Source: Companilactobacillus huachuanensis
Lineage (GTDB): Bacteria > Bacillota > Bacilli > Lactobacillales > Lactobacillaceae
Direction: 5' to 3'
Length of the DNA: 64,000 nucleotides
Assembly (NCBI RefSeq): GCF_005404815.1
Contig: NZ_BJDF01000004.1
Location: 62,001 to 126,000, forward strand
The notes beneath the pieces were generated by a model, which had not been told where the DNA came from, made no database searches, and worked only from the letters and a program-made list of their open reading frames with translations. Below, in pieces: positions 16,773 to 25,502 of this stretch. The number at the start of each line of letters is the position of its first letter. Within the stretch, counting starts at the first letter, position 1. A program made the position numbers and the translations under genes.

Positions 16773-16879
16773 AGCGCTTACTGAAATACTTTTGTTAAAA
16801 GATGTATTAATTTTATTCAGTTTGAGTTAAAATTACTAATGTATTCAAATAAATGAATGGAATTTTTGGAGGATTATCG

Positions 16880-17749
16880 ATGGTTTTAACAAACGGTAAC
16901 GAAATTTTCAACAACGCCCGTAAAGGCAAATATGCTGTTGGTGCTTTTAACATCAACGACTTGGAATGGACTCGTGGCATTTTAGCTGCTGCCCAAGAGA
17001 CAAATACACCTATCTTGGTTCAAACATCAATGGGTGCTGCTAAGTATATGGGTGGTTACGAACTATGTCTACACCTTGTACAAGACACAATCAAAGCTAT
17101 GGGTATTACAGTTCCAGTTGTAATGCACTTGGATCACGGTAACTACGAAGCTGCCAAAGAATGTATCGAAGTTGGTTACAACTCAGTTATGTTCGATGGT
17201 CATGACTTACCTTTCGACGAAAACCTTGAAAAGACAAAGGAAATCGTTAAATTAGCTCATGCTAAGGGTATTTCTGTTGAAGCTGAAGTTGGTTCAATTG
17301 GTGGTACTGAAGATGGTATTACTGGTCTTGGTGAATTAGCTGATGTTGAAGAAGCTAAAACACTTGACGCTACTGGTGTTGACTACCTTGCTGTTGGTAT
17401 TGGTAACATCCATGGTGTTTACCCTGACAACTGGAAGGGTCTAAGTTTTGACCGTCTAGAAGAATTAGCTGCTGAAATCAAGACACCACTTGTTCTTCAT
17501 GGTGGTTCAGGTATCCCTAAGGAACAAATCGTTAAGGCTATCTCAATGGGTATTTCAAAAGTTAACGTTAATACTGAATTACAATTGTCATTCGCTAAAG
17601 CTACACGTGAATATATCGAAGCTGGTCATGACCAAGATATCGATGCTAAGGGTTACGATCCTCGTAAGTTACTTGCACCTGGTACAAAGGCTATTACTGA
17701 CACAACTAAAGAACGTATCGAATGGTTCGGTACACCTGCAATTAAATAA
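16880..17749 (+). CDS. fba: Fructose-bisphosphate aldolase, class II
   Basis: The 289-residue zinc TIM barrel splits fructose-1,6-bisphosphate in glycolysis. Zinc/active-site motifs are VVMHLDHGNYE, SVMFDGHDLPFDENL, EAEVGSIGGTED, AVGIGNIHGVY, and VLHGGSGIPKEQI, with KVNVNTEL near the phosphate site. Start set at ATG 16880 behind GGAGGAT; an in-frame ATG nine codons earlier has none. Codon use is strongly biased, as for a highly expressed gene. Confidence 0.97.
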   Translation: MVLTNGNEIFNNARKGKYAVGAFNINDLEWTRGILAAAQETNTPILVQTSMGAAKYMGGYELCLHLVQDTIKAMGITVPVVMHLDHGNYEAAKECIEVGYNSVMFDGHDLPFDENLEKTKEIVKLAHAKGISVEAEVGSIGGTEDGITGLGELADVEEAKTLDATGVDYLAVGIGNIHGVYPDNWKGLSFDRLEELAAEIKTPLVLHGGSGIPKEQIVKAISMGISKVNVNTELQLSFAKATREYIEAGHDQDIDAKGYDPRKLLAPGTKAITDTTKERIEWFGTPAIK

Positions 17750-17762
17750 TTTATGATATTTC

Positions 17763-17796
17763 AAAAGACAGAAACTTCGGTTTCTGCCTTTTTTTA
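17763..17796 (+). terminator. Intrinsic terminator of fba
   Basis: AAGACAGAAACTTCGGTTTC forms a stem through GGCAGAAACC-type pairing and is followed by CTGCCTTTTTTT; a stable UUCG-type loop. Confidence 0.88.
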
Positions 17797-17955
17797 TACC
17801 CTTTTTATCCCAATCGAATATTACTAAAAAATTTGTTTTGATTGTGAAATATTTTTAAATAAATAAAATACAAATCTAAAAAGACATATACCCTTATGAC
17901 AGCATCCATCTGGCTTTTTACACAAAAAAAATAAAAAATTTCACAATTATTTATA

Positions 17956-18014
17956 TTGTGAAATTTACAAAAAGTTGCTATACTATGTTTGTACCAATAA
18001 AGAAAGCGCTAACA
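17956..18014 (+). promoter_or_regulatory. Promoter followed by a cre site
   Basis: TTGTGA (17956-17961), 17-bp spacer, TATACT (17979-17984). AGAAAGCGCTAACA at 18001-18014 matches the CcpA consensus in 13 of 14 positions and lies about 10 bp after the predicted start, a roadblock or operator position. Confidence 0.62.
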
Positions 18015-18345
18015 TAGAGAAAGGAGGGGCTAAAATAGCAACTTTGTTAACATCTGGAATAAGTTATCAAAGCCTATCTGCCTCCCGTATAGAAAAGAAT
18101 CACTTTATATAATTCTATGACTAGATGCTTATTCTAGATACTTAGTTGATTTTTGTAACTCCCAATTACAATGCGATAGAGGCAAAAACTCATTTCTTAA
18201 AGTTTGCCCAAAATACAACAGACCATAATAATCTCCCCGATTCATTGAATACCCCATCATTCAATGACGAAAAATTAATTATGCCTCTATCAAAAATCAA
18301 CCATATAAAATAGATCAGTGGGTTCCCCGCCTACTGGTCTTTTTG
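17991..18345 (+). ncRNA. Putative cre-controlled sRNA with C-rich loops
   Basis: About 350 nt between a promoter and a terminator in a 1-kb gene-free gap. A long stem is formed by GTTGATTTTTG (18145) with CAAAAATCAAC (18291) and GATAGAGGCA (18175) with TGCCTCTATC (18282). Inside, TGTAA/TTACA presents the loop CTCCCAA, and TCATTGAAT/ATTCAATGA presents ACCCCATC; TCTCCCC lies between. Such C-rich loops are typical of Firmicute sRNAs that pair with Shine-Dalgarno sites. A 22-codon TTG frame at 18044 is poorly spaced from AAAGGAGG (18020) and is not called. Confidence 0.65.
18307..18345 (+). terminator. Terminator of the sRNA
   Basis: TAGATCAGTGGG pairs with CCTACTGGTC-type sequence (GATCAGT/ACTGGTC) before TTTTTG. 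Confidence 0.72.
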
Positions 18346-18363
18346 ATTGCTCTTTTTTCACTT

Positions 18364-18465
18364 CCGCCAGACGATTTCAGATATTTAAATCTGCTAAGCG
18401 ACCAGTTCGAGCCAAAGTCTTAAGTCAGCTTGCACAGATGACTTACTCTCTGAGATCACCTGGTT
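18364..18465 (-). repeat. Degenerate cloverleaf core repeat
   Basis: CCGCCAGACGATTTCAGA... followed by GCGACCAGTTCGAGCC and hairpin TAAGTC/GACTTA. The 5' half matches the reversed core; the rest is deleted or decayed. Confidence 0.5.
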
Positions 18466-18568
18466 CATTGTTCAAAAATATAATTAAATGTTTTATTTTA
18501 ATTGCAAATTACATTTTAAAAATTACCAATACTAAATGTTATGTATCACAACATATTAACTAATAATC

Positions 18569-18745
18569 TAGCCGGAGGTCGACGGTGATTTTCACCAGCA
18601 GTGAATGTGGAGTTAGGACTTTAGTCCTTACTCCACAGGACGACTTTTGAGACGCGCTTTTCGGCTCAAAATCGAGGTTTGAGACCGTACCTTGGCTCGA
18701 ACCGGTCCTCACGCAGGCGAAAAATCACCGTCGACCGGAGGCGGA
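18569..18745 (+). repeat. Frameless cloverleaf core repeat
   Basis: Begins CTAGCCGGAGG, ends ACCGGAGGCGG. Outer stem TCGACGGTGATTTTC/GAAAAATCACCGTCGA. Hairpin 1 is GTGGAGTTAGGAC/GTCCTTACTCCAC, which differs from other copies at both paired positions. Hairpin 2 is TTTTGAG/CTCAAAA. Confidence 0.8.
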
Positions 18746-18756
18746 ATATTTAAACC

Positions 18757-18790
18757 ACAAAAAAAACCACCGATTGCCCGATGGCCTTAT
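18757..18790 (-). terminator. Terminator of the first NADH oxidase gene
   Basis: On minus, GGCCATCGGGCAATCGGTGG forms a short stem before TTTTTTTTG. Confidence 0.65.
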
Positions 18791-18797
18791 TATTTCA

Positions 18798-20144
18798 TTA
18801 ATTTTCATCGTCTTCTTTATCAATTGCTTGTTGAGCAACTAAGTTTAGATAATTGAATGGATTATCATAATTTGGTTGGAACAACATATCAACAAAAGCT
18901 AAATCGTCGATGGTATTTTCATTTTGAATACAGATTGAAATGGCATTAGCAGACTGAGCTATTTCATGTTTACTGAATAGCTGAGCCCCAAGTACCTTTC
19001 TAGTATCCTTATCATAGATAAGATAAATCGTAAGCATGTCAGTTGTTGGCATGTATATTGGACGATAGTAATCATGAAAAATCACACAATCAGCATTCAT
19101 CCCATTTGCCAAAGCTTTTTTCAATGTTAAACCAGTCTCAGCCAAGGTATAACCAAAAATTTCCATACCAGTCGTCGCTTGAGTTCCCATATATTTACGA
19201 ATATCGCCAAAAACATTGATTCCGGCTAGGGTTCCTTGTCTAACGGCTTGTGTAGCTAATGGAATATATTTCAATTCACCAGTTGGATTAAATTTAACAA
19301 CGCAGGAATCACCTGCACCATAAATATCAGGGTTCGATGTCTGCATGTAGTCGTTCACGATGATAGCACCATAACCGTCCATTTGAACTTGACCGCGAAG
19401 CAAATCAGTATTGGCGAAGAAACCGGTACAAACAATAACTAAATCAGCCTTATAAGTATTACCTGCCTTTGTTCTAATCGTCAATTGATCGCCATCTTCA
19501 ATTTCAGAGACTCTCTCACCCAGACGAACTTTAACATCATGTTCCTTGAGCTTTTCAATAATTGTCTCTGATAAACCGTCGTCAACATAGTTATTTAGAA
19601 TCTGGTCACGTGATTGAATCAAAGTAACCTCATGTACTGTATTGGCATAGCTTTCTGCTAATTCCACGCCAACATAACCAGCACCAACGATTGCAATGCT
19701 AGGATAATTTAGAGCTGATTCATAGATTCTCTTAGCCTCATCGTAGCTCTTACATAAGAGAACTCTTGGGTTGTCCATCCCGCCAATTGGTGGAATTCCA
19801 ACTTCTGAACCAGTCGACATAATCAATTTATCGTAAGTATCCTCAATAATTTCTTGCGTCTCTAAATTTTGAACAATAATTTTTTTATTCTTGGAGTCTA
19901 TTTTAAGAACATTATGTTTCATATGGACTTTAGCTCCATAGCCTTCAAGTGTGGTAGGGTCAGCATAGAACATGTCTTCAAGATGGTTAACGATTCTTCC
20001 TAAATACAACGCAATTCCACATGATAAAAACGCAATATTATCTTCACGTTCGTATACAGTTACATCTGTTTCAGGATGTTTCTTTAATATCTGTTCAACT
20101 GCAGCTGTTCCAGCATGTGTACATCCGACAACAATAACTTTCAC
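18798..20144 (-). CDS. NADH oxidase / pyridine nucleotide-disulfide oxidoreductase, copy 1
   Basis: The 448-residue FAD enzyme has an N-terminal dinucleotide-binding loop (VVGCTHAGTAAVEQ), the single redox cysteine in FLSCGIALYLG (Cys42), a second nucleotide loop IVGAGYVGVELAESYA (about 155-170), the FAD motif PDIYGAGDSC, and a C-terminal dimer domain (DMLFQPNYDNPFNYLN). Single Cys42 fits water-forming NADH oxidase (Nox), which regenerates NAD+ and removes oxygen; NADH peroxidase or CoA-disulfide reductase are alternatives. GTG start behind AGGAGGAAC. A close paralogue lies 2 kb downstream. Confidence 0.9.
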   Translation of the reverse strand: MKVIVVGCTHAGTAAVEQILKKHPETDVTVYEREDNIAFLSCGIALYLGRIVNHLEDMFYADPTTLEGYGAKVHMKHNVLKIDSKNKKIIVQNLETQEIIEDTYDKLIMSTGSEVGIPPIGGMDNPRVLLCKSYDEAKRIYESALNYPSIAIVGAGYVGVELAESYANTVHEVTLIQSRDQILNNYVDDGLSETIIEKLKEHDVKVRLGERVSEIEDGDQLTIRTKAGNTYKADLVIVCTGFFANTDLLRGQVQMDGYGAIIVNDYMQTSNPDIYGAGDSCVVKFNPTGELKYIPLATQAVRQGTLAGINVFGDIRKYMGTQATTGMEIFGYTLAETGLTLKKALANGMNADCVIFHDYYRPIYMPTTDMLTIYLIYDKDTRKVLGAQLFSKHEIAQSANAISICIQNENTIDDLAFVDMLFQPNYDNPFNYLNLVAQQAIDKEDDEN

Positions 20145-20345
20145 CAGTCGGTTCCTCCTCTTAAGTACCTTTTTATACTAGCTTCATTCTTTACAGCATA
20201 CCACAACACATACCTAAATTATATCAATGAAGGGTTTATTTCATTTCCAAGAAATCGTAAATTTTTATATCAAAAATCGAGCATTCATGGACGTATTTTT
20301 GTAATATAATTAGTGAGTATTGACTTTTTTAAATTGGAGATTGCT

Positions 20346-20780
20346 ATGAAAGAAATTAAACACAGTCGTGGCGCTGATTCGGACGTCTATCAAGATAGTC
20401 TCAAGATTAGAAAGGCCGTCTTTGTAAAAGAACAAGGTGTACCACAAAATTTAGAAATTGATGATTCAGAAAATAAATGTACTTATTTTAATATTTATCT
20501 CAATCATCAAGCGGTTGCTACTGCCCGCTTCTCTCCTACCGAGGATAACGGTGTCCATATTCAACGAGTAGCGGTTCTAAAAGACTTTCGTCAACAACAA
20601 CTTGGTTCAGAATTAATCGAAATAATTATTAAATATGCTCGTGAAAATAATTACTCTTATGCAATTTTAGGAGCACAAAATCATGCACAGGAGTTTTATA
20701 AAAAATTAGGTTTTGATGTCGTTGGTGAACAATATACCGAAGTAGGAATTCAGCATCATGACATGAAACTTAACTTGTAG
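20346..20780 (+). CDS. GNAT family N-acetyltransferase
   Basis: A 144-residue ElaA/YjcF-like acetyltransferase: the N-terminal VFVKEQGVPQNLEID segment, then the acetyl-CoA binding core VAVLKDFRQQQLGSELIE (motif A, Q-x-x-x-L-G) and NHAQEFYKKLGFDVVGE. Start at ATG 20346 with TTGGAG upstream rather than the TTG-type start 33 bases earlier. The substrate is unknown. It is divergent from the NADH oxidase gene and 69 bp before the EAL gene. Confidence 0.85.
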   Translation: MKEIKHSRGADSDVYQDSLKIRKAVFVKEQGVPQNLEIDDSENKCTYFNIYLNHQAVATARFSPTEDNGVHIQRVAVLKDFRQQQLGSELIEIIIKYARENNYSYAILGAQNHAQEFYKKLGFDVVGEQYTEVGIQHHDMKLNL

Positions 20781-20849
20781 TAGTATTACACGTAGTGTTT
20801 AATTAACCGCTTAGAAATATTATAGGGAATGTTACAAAGGAGGTTGAGC

Positions 20850-21533
20850 ATGTATAGATTTTTTATTCAGCCCCAACTAGATAAAGTCAATAATTCGTTA
20901 ATTGGCTATGAACTATTAATGAAGAAAAAGACTCCAGAAGGCTGGCGACCACCAGCTAATTTTTCAGATGTACCTTCACATACGATGGCTTCACTTTTGA
21001 TTGCAACGACTAAATTGTTGTCATTAAAAATTGGTTCGGTCTCGGTCAATATCAACCGTAATCAATTGATGGACAAGGAAGTCCGTGATGCTATTATCGA
21101 AGCTCAAAGCATTTTGCGTCCATTGCGTTTGGTAGTTGAATTAACTGAGGATACTCCGGATAAAGACTGGCCAAATTCCGAATTAGTTCCATTAATTAAA
21201 GAATTTATCAATTACGGTATGGACTTCAGTCTTGATGATTGTGGAACCGGTGTTAATCAGTTGGATCAAATTCAAGAATTAGTACCTCTAGCTTCGGAAA
21301 TTAAATTTGCCATTCAAAATTTTGGTGAAAAATTACGTGATCCTGATATCGAAAAGAAAGTAATCTTCTGGCGTGATTTCAGCCGAAAAAATAATCTACG
21401 TTTTATTTTGGAAGGTATCGAAGATGACCACGATGATGTATTGGCCGATTCTTTAAAAATCGATCTCAGACAAGGCTACTATTATGGAAAACCTCGCCTA
21501 CTCAAATTAAAACCAGATGATAATAAGTTCTAA
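20850..21533 (+). CDS. Stand-alone EAL-domain protein (putative c-di-GMP phosphodiesterase)
   Basis: The 227-residue protein is an EAL domain alone. Residues fitting the metal and catalytic positions are visible: Glu in GYELLMK, Asn in VNINRNQ, Glu in VVELTED, the Asp pair in SLDDCGTG (usually DDFG), Lys in EIKFAI, Glu in LEGIED, and Gln in RQGYYYGKP. With these kept, hydrolysis of c-di-GMP is plausible. Start at 20850 behind AAAGGAGG; an upstream ATG at 20829 overlaps that site. A GGDEF gene lies 2.5 kb downstream on the same strand. Confidence 0.85.
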   Translation: MYRFFIQPQLDKVNNSLIGYELLMKKKTPEGWRPPANFSDVPSHTMASLLIATTKLLSLKIGSVSVNINRNQLMDKEVRDAIIEAQSILRPLRLVVELTEDTPDKDWPNSELVPLIKEFINYGMDFSLDDCGTGVNQLDQIQELVPLASEIKFAIQNFGEKLRDPDIEKKVIFWRDFSRKNNLRFILEGIEDDHDDVLADSLKIDLRQGYYYGKPRLLKLKPDDNKF

Positions 21534-21536
21534 ATA

Positions 21537-21568
21537 ATTGTAGATAAAGCTATCTGCAATTTTTTTGT
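21537..21568 (+). terminator. Intrinsic terminator of the EAL gene
   Basis: TTGTAGATAAAGCTATCTGCAA is a short stem followed by TTTTTTTG. Confidence 0.8.
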
Positions 21569-21595
21569 TTGTTCACTAAAAGGGCTTAGGTAAGT

Positions 21596-21853
21596 ATGCC
21601 GTTTCCAGAGCTGAGAGTATTCAATTGCTGCGCGGAACGGCCCGAGCCAAAGAACGGTCTCGGAACCTCGGTTGAAGCCTCGCAAAATCCGCGAGTCTTC
21701 AACACGTCCGGTGGTGTAATTGCTGAAGCAATAACGCCACTTTCGCTGCAAATGAATACTCTCGGCTCTTCCAACTAGTTTATTTTTTATAGCGGAACAG
21801 TAAAATAAAGACTTTTACATATTTAAATAAATTTCTCACCTTTCAACCTTCAG
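21596..21853 (-). mobile_element. MITE-like repeat with complete cloverleaf core
   Basis: Reverse orientation. Core 21596-21780 with all three hairpins; the AT-rich arm and terminal repeat end CTTTCAACCTTCAG at 21853. The other terminal repeat is missing next to the EAL terminator. Confidence 0.78.
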
Positions 21854-21883
21854 CTGTTCATTTTTTATTAAATTAAAGTGTTT

Positions 21884-21930
21884 GTCGTCTCCAGATCTGT
21901 TTATTACCCTCATCTCTCCCGACTAATTTT
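21884..21930 (-). repeat. Outer-end remnant of a cloverleaf repeat
   Basis: GTCGTCTCCAGA and CTCTCCCGACTAA are the two outer ends with the middle deleted. The following AT-rich 130 bp contains GGTGCTAGTTGA, resembling the left flank of the copy at 52464, and then a terminator. Confidence 0.45.
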
Positions 21931-22054
21931 ATATAGATGAAATATCTCGGATGGCAAAGATTATGTAATAAACAATATAACTCATGGTGCTAGTTGATAA
22001 TTTATTACAAATATTTGCATCATGATTTTATTTATCTTGGTACTTGGTGACAGT

Positions 22055-22112
22055 AAAAAAGCCATTTCACACTTAAGAAAATACCTTCTAAGTGTAAAAT
22101 GACTTTTTTTAG
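22055..22112 (-). terminator. Terminator of the second NADH oxidase gene
   Basis: AAAAAAGCCATTTCACACTT pairs with AAGTGTAAAATGACTTTTTTT; works in both directions. Confidence 0.8.
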
Positions 22113-22149
22113 TTTCTGAATAAATAATGATTATTTTTCAAATTCAGCT

Positions 22150-23493
22150 TTATTTACTCTCTTTAGCAACAGCTTGTTGAGCAACCAAGTTCAAATAATT
22201 GAAAGGATTATCATAATTTGGTTGGAATAGCATATCCATAAATGCTAGATCTTCAATCGTATTCTTGTTTTGGATGCAGACAGAAATAGTGTTAGCTGAT
22301 TGAGCTACTTCATGTTTACTAAATAATTGTGCACCCAAAATTAAATGATTATCCTTATTGTATACTAATTTAATCGTCAACATTTCGGTACTTGGCATAT
22401 AATTAGGACGATAATAATCATGATAAATTACAGCATCAGCATTGATTTCATTATCTAAGGCATGACGTAAAGTTAAACCAGTTGATGCTATTGTATTGCC
22501 AAACAACTCCATAGCTGATGTAGCTTGAGTTCCCATATATTTTTGAATATCTCCAAAAATATTTAGTCCGGCCAAAGCACCTTGACGAATCGCATTTGTT
22601 GCTAAAGGCATATAAGCTGGTTTTCCGGTGGGATTGAAATTAACAGTACAAGCGTCCCCAGCAGCATAAATATCTGGGTTGGATGTCTGTGTATAGTTAT
22701 TGATAATAATGGCACCATGACGGTCCATATCGACTTGACCACGTAATAATTCAGTATTGGGGACAAAACCTGTACAGACAATAACTAAATCAGCATGATG
22801 ATCATCTTGGTTAGTTTCAATAAGAACATTTTCATCGTCATCACGATCAAAACCAGTTACACGTTCATTCAAATAAACATGTACACCATGTTCCTTTAGA
22901 AGATCAATCACATTTTGAGACATATCTTGGTCGATATAATTGTTCAAAACTTGGTCACGTGACTGAATCAACGTTACATCGTGTTCGGTATTAGCATAAC
23001 TTTCAGCCAATTCAACACCAATATAACCACCACCAACAATCGTAATATGCCTGTGCTTTTGGGCTGTTTCATAAATCGCTTGTGCTTGTGCATAACTCTT
23101 GCACATCAAAATACGAGTGTCGGAAATACCCATAATTGGTGGAACCGCGACAGTTGACCCTGTTGTCATAATTAATTTGTCATAGCTGTCATTAATAATT
23201 TCATGAGTACTCATATCTTCACACATTACAGTCTTGTTCTCAGAATCAATTTTCAAAACATCATACTTCATGTGAACCTTGGCACCCAATTTTTCTAGAT
23301 CTTTAGGGGAAGCATAAAACATATCCTCAAGGTGTTTTACCTTTTTACCTAAATACAGTGCAATCCCGCATGATAAGAAAGAAATATTATCATCACGTTC
23401 ATAAACTGTAATTTCAGTATCTGGATGATCTTGTAAAATCTGTTCAACTGCTGCTGTACCGGCGTGTGTGCAACCTACAACGATAACCTTCAT
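22150..23493 (-). CDS. NADH oxidase / pyridine nucleotide-disulfide oxidoreductase, copy 2
   Basis: 447 residues, clearly a paralogue of the protein at 18798 (same N terminus MKVIVVGCTHAGTAAVEQIL and C terminus). It has the redox Cys in FLSCGIALYLG, the NAD loop IVGGGYIGVELAESYA, and the FAD motif PDIYAAGDAC. The core is alike but surface segments differ (for example DRDDDENVLIETNQDDHH), so the duplication is not recent. Two enzymes may differ in expression or product (water or peroxide). ATG start; GGGGTATTTTTT upstream is a modest site. Confidence 0.9.
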   Translation of the reverse strand: MKVIVVGCTHAGTAAVEQILQDHPDTEITVYERDDNISFLSCGIALYLGKKVKHLEDMFYASPKDLEKLGAKVHMKYDVLKIDSENKTVMCEDMSTHEIINDSYDKLIMTTGSTVAVPPIMGISDTRILMCKSYAQAQAIYETAQKHRHITIVGGGYIGVELAESYANTEHDVTLIQSRDQVLNNYIDQDMSQNVIDLLKEHGVHVYLNERVTGFDRDDDENVLIETNQDDHHADLVIVCTGFVPNTELLRGQVDMDRHGAIIINNYTQTSNPDIYAAGDACTVNFNPTGKPAYMPLATNAIRQGALAGLNIFGDIQKYMGTQATSAMELFGNTIASTGLTLRHALDNEINADAVIYHDYYRPNYMPSTEMLTIKLVYNKDNHLILGAQLFSKHEVAQSANTISVCIQNKNTIEDLAFMDMLFQPNYDNPFNYLNLVAQQAVAKESK

Positions 23494-23717
23494 AAAAAAT
23501 ACCCCATAATTAATAATTTGTTTAAACCATAATTTGATTTTTCAACAATAAATCAGAAAAATCTTTACCAACACTTTCAATTATAACCCTATATTTTTAT
23601 AAATGAATAAGTGTATAGTATTTATGTGCAAGTTAAAAAATTATAATTATTTTTCACTATTTCGTTTATATAAATTTTGTTTAGATTTTATGATGCATTT
23701 TAAATATCAAGGCTGCC

Positions 23718-23935
23718 ATCTCTCCCGACTATTTTTTTAAAGTATTTCAATAACTCTAGTATCCTGTACCAACTAATCTGTTTCTTTCGGATCTTAGTTT
23801 ACAAAATCAGAATTTTAGTACCTCTAATTTAAAATAGTCCAATATAAAAGCTATTGAATATTTACACATTCAATTAATAACAATTAATTAGTCGAAAGAG
23901 CTGGGAAATTTAACTAGCACCACACGTATCTAATT
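23718..23935 (+). repeat. Scattered remnants of cloverleaf repeats
   Basis: CATCTCTCCCGACTA near 23718 is a reversed left end. TTAGTCGAAAGAGCTGGGAAA near 23890 is a forward left end of the type at 52464, and the preceding ATTCAATTAATAACAATTA is also like that copy. Cores are gone. The rest of the 500-bp AT-rich gap shows nothing recognisable. Confidence 0.45.
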
Positions 23936-23997
23936 TATTTAAACAGGACGTCGCTTTAACCAACTCTTTAAAAATAAAAAGCAATTGAGGTTTTAAT

Positions 23998-25206
23998 TTG
24001 CCAGACAATACTTTAGAAAAAATTATTAATAATTATCTAAACATAAATTCAGCTATTATCACCCTAGTGACAATCGGCTTAATCACTATTATCACTATTG
24101 TCGCTTATTCACTGGAAAGACGTATCAGTAATTCTTCACCTCTATATCGAAGAGCCGCTATTCATATTGTTGAGGGTGTTATTTTAGCCTCAAGTATGAT
24201 CATGCTTGAAAAAATATTCTTCATTTTGAACAAAGGTTCCATCAATAATGGTTGGCTCTATGCCAATGCTCAACTCACAATTCTACTTTATTGCATGTAT
24301 CTCGTTCGTAACAAAGTCACACTCTTAATAAATTTATTCATGCCATTATTTTATTATCAATCGATGATTTTTAAACGTTTCGATGATAAAAATTTACCGC
24401 TATTCATTACTGCTTATCTATTCTTAATTGCTATTATCATCTTTATCTATATAAAAACCGAAAAATTACAGGACAACGAGTGGAAATATGTTGGTATGCA
24501 GGCACAGTTTGGATTAGCTTGGTGGGCCTTAATTTGGACCGATCACGACTTCCCAGCATATGAGATTTTCAATATGCTAGTCGTCTTCCTGATTTATATG
24601 TCAATCATTCGTTTCTGTGCTCGCAAGATGCAAGACACCATGATGAATTACAACGATTTAAAAGTTCAAGTCAATTACGATGAACTAACTGGTGTCAGAA
24701 ATCGGGCTAACTTTGACAAGACATCTAAGGAACTTTTTGAAACTTATTCAAAGGAAGCTATTCCATTGACCGTTACGATGTTTGATATCGATCACTTCAA
24801 GGAATTTAATGACAAATATGGTCATTCTATTGGTGATGAAGTATTGAAACATGTCGCACATACAATGGAACGAGAAATGTTTTTGACTGATACCAAAGGA
24901 CAATTATTCCGGTTCGGTGGTGAGGAATTTATCATCATTTTTCGTGGCAAAAACCCATCCGCTTGTATTCCAATCGTGTCCGATTTGCGTAACACTTTGA
25001 TCAATACGCCTTTAGTTCTTAAGAATCAGAGATTAGATATAACAATTTCATTCGGTATTTCTGAATTAAAACTAACTGATAAAGACTTTGACAATCTATT
25101 CAATCGTGTTGACCAGTTCCTTTATGACTCAAAAAATTCAGGCCGTAATCATTTGACTGTTGAAGGAGTTACTTATAGCTTCGATGATCTAAACGAAAAA
25201 CAATAA
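23998..25206 (+). CDS. Membrane-bound diguanylate cyclase (GGDEF)
   Basis: 402 residues. Residues about 15-205 hold six or seven transmembrane helices with no family I recognise. The GGDEF domain (about 225-390) begins YDELTGVRNRANFD, has the metal site MFDIDHFKEFNDKYGH, and the active loop FRFGGEEFIIIF. GGEEF is intact, so c-di-GMP synthesis is plausible. The RxxD product-inhibition site expected just before it is absent. TTG start behind TTGAGGTTTTAA. With the EAL protein upstream it forms a make-and-break pair. Confidence 0.88.
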   Translation: MPDNTLEKIINNYLNINSAIITLVTIGLITIITIVAYSLERRISNSSPLYRRAAIHIVEGVILASSMIMLEKIFFILNKGSINNGWLYANAQLTILLYCMYLVRNKVTLLINLFMPLFYYQSMIFKRFDDKNLPLFITAYLFLIAIIIFIYIKTEKLQDNEWKYVGMQAQFGLAWWALIWTDHDFPAYEIFNMLVVFLIYMSIIRFCARKMQDTMMNYNDLKVQVNYDELTGVRNRANFDKTSKELFETYSKEAIPLTVTMFDIDHFKEFNDKYGHSIGDEVLKHVAHTMEREMFLTDTKGQLFRFGGEEFIIIFRGKNPSACIPIVSDLRNTLINTPLVLKNQRLDITISFGISELKLTDKDFDNLFNRVDQFLYDSKNSGRNHLTVEGVTYSFDDLNEKQ

Positions 25207-25260
25207 GACAAATAGACGCCTGTAATCCAAAATTGGATTGCAGGCGTCTATTTGTCTTAA
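25203..25260 (+). terminator. Terminator with 26-bp nearly perfect stem
   Basis: AAGACAAATAGACGCCTG... is mirrored by ...CAGGCGTCTATTTGTCTT around AAAATT, with only one G-U type position in 26 pairs. It starts at the GGDEF stop codon. Confidence 0.8.
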
Positions 25261-25316
25261 GCTGGATGTTTGATGACGATGATAGTTTTATCTTAAACTA
25301 CTTTTGTTTTTTTCCC

Positions 25317-25345
25317 CAAAAAAATAGTGAGAAATTAATCTCACC
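25317..25345 (-). terminator. Intrinsic terminator, minus strand
   Basis: On minus, GGTGAGATTAATTTCTCAC is followed by TATTTTTTTGG. It lies about 160 bp after the membrane-protein gene at 25503. Confidence 0.65.
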
Positions 25346-25502
25346 GTCGGGAAGGAATCAGTTGTTTTTGAATCTGGTAGTCCCTATTAGTCATAGTAAA
25401 CCATACCGACTTCTATCGCAAGTGAATAAATGAATAATTTTAACTCTTTTCAGTATAAATTTATTAATATTTATGAATTTTTAACCGTTTTGTTACCAAA
25501 TT

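Noticed and set aside
18044-18112. 22-codon TTG-start peptide inside the sRNA at 18.0 kb
   Set aside because: AAAGGAGG lies 16 bases upstream, too far, and GGAGG can pair with CCTCC at about 18081. Left as a possibility only.
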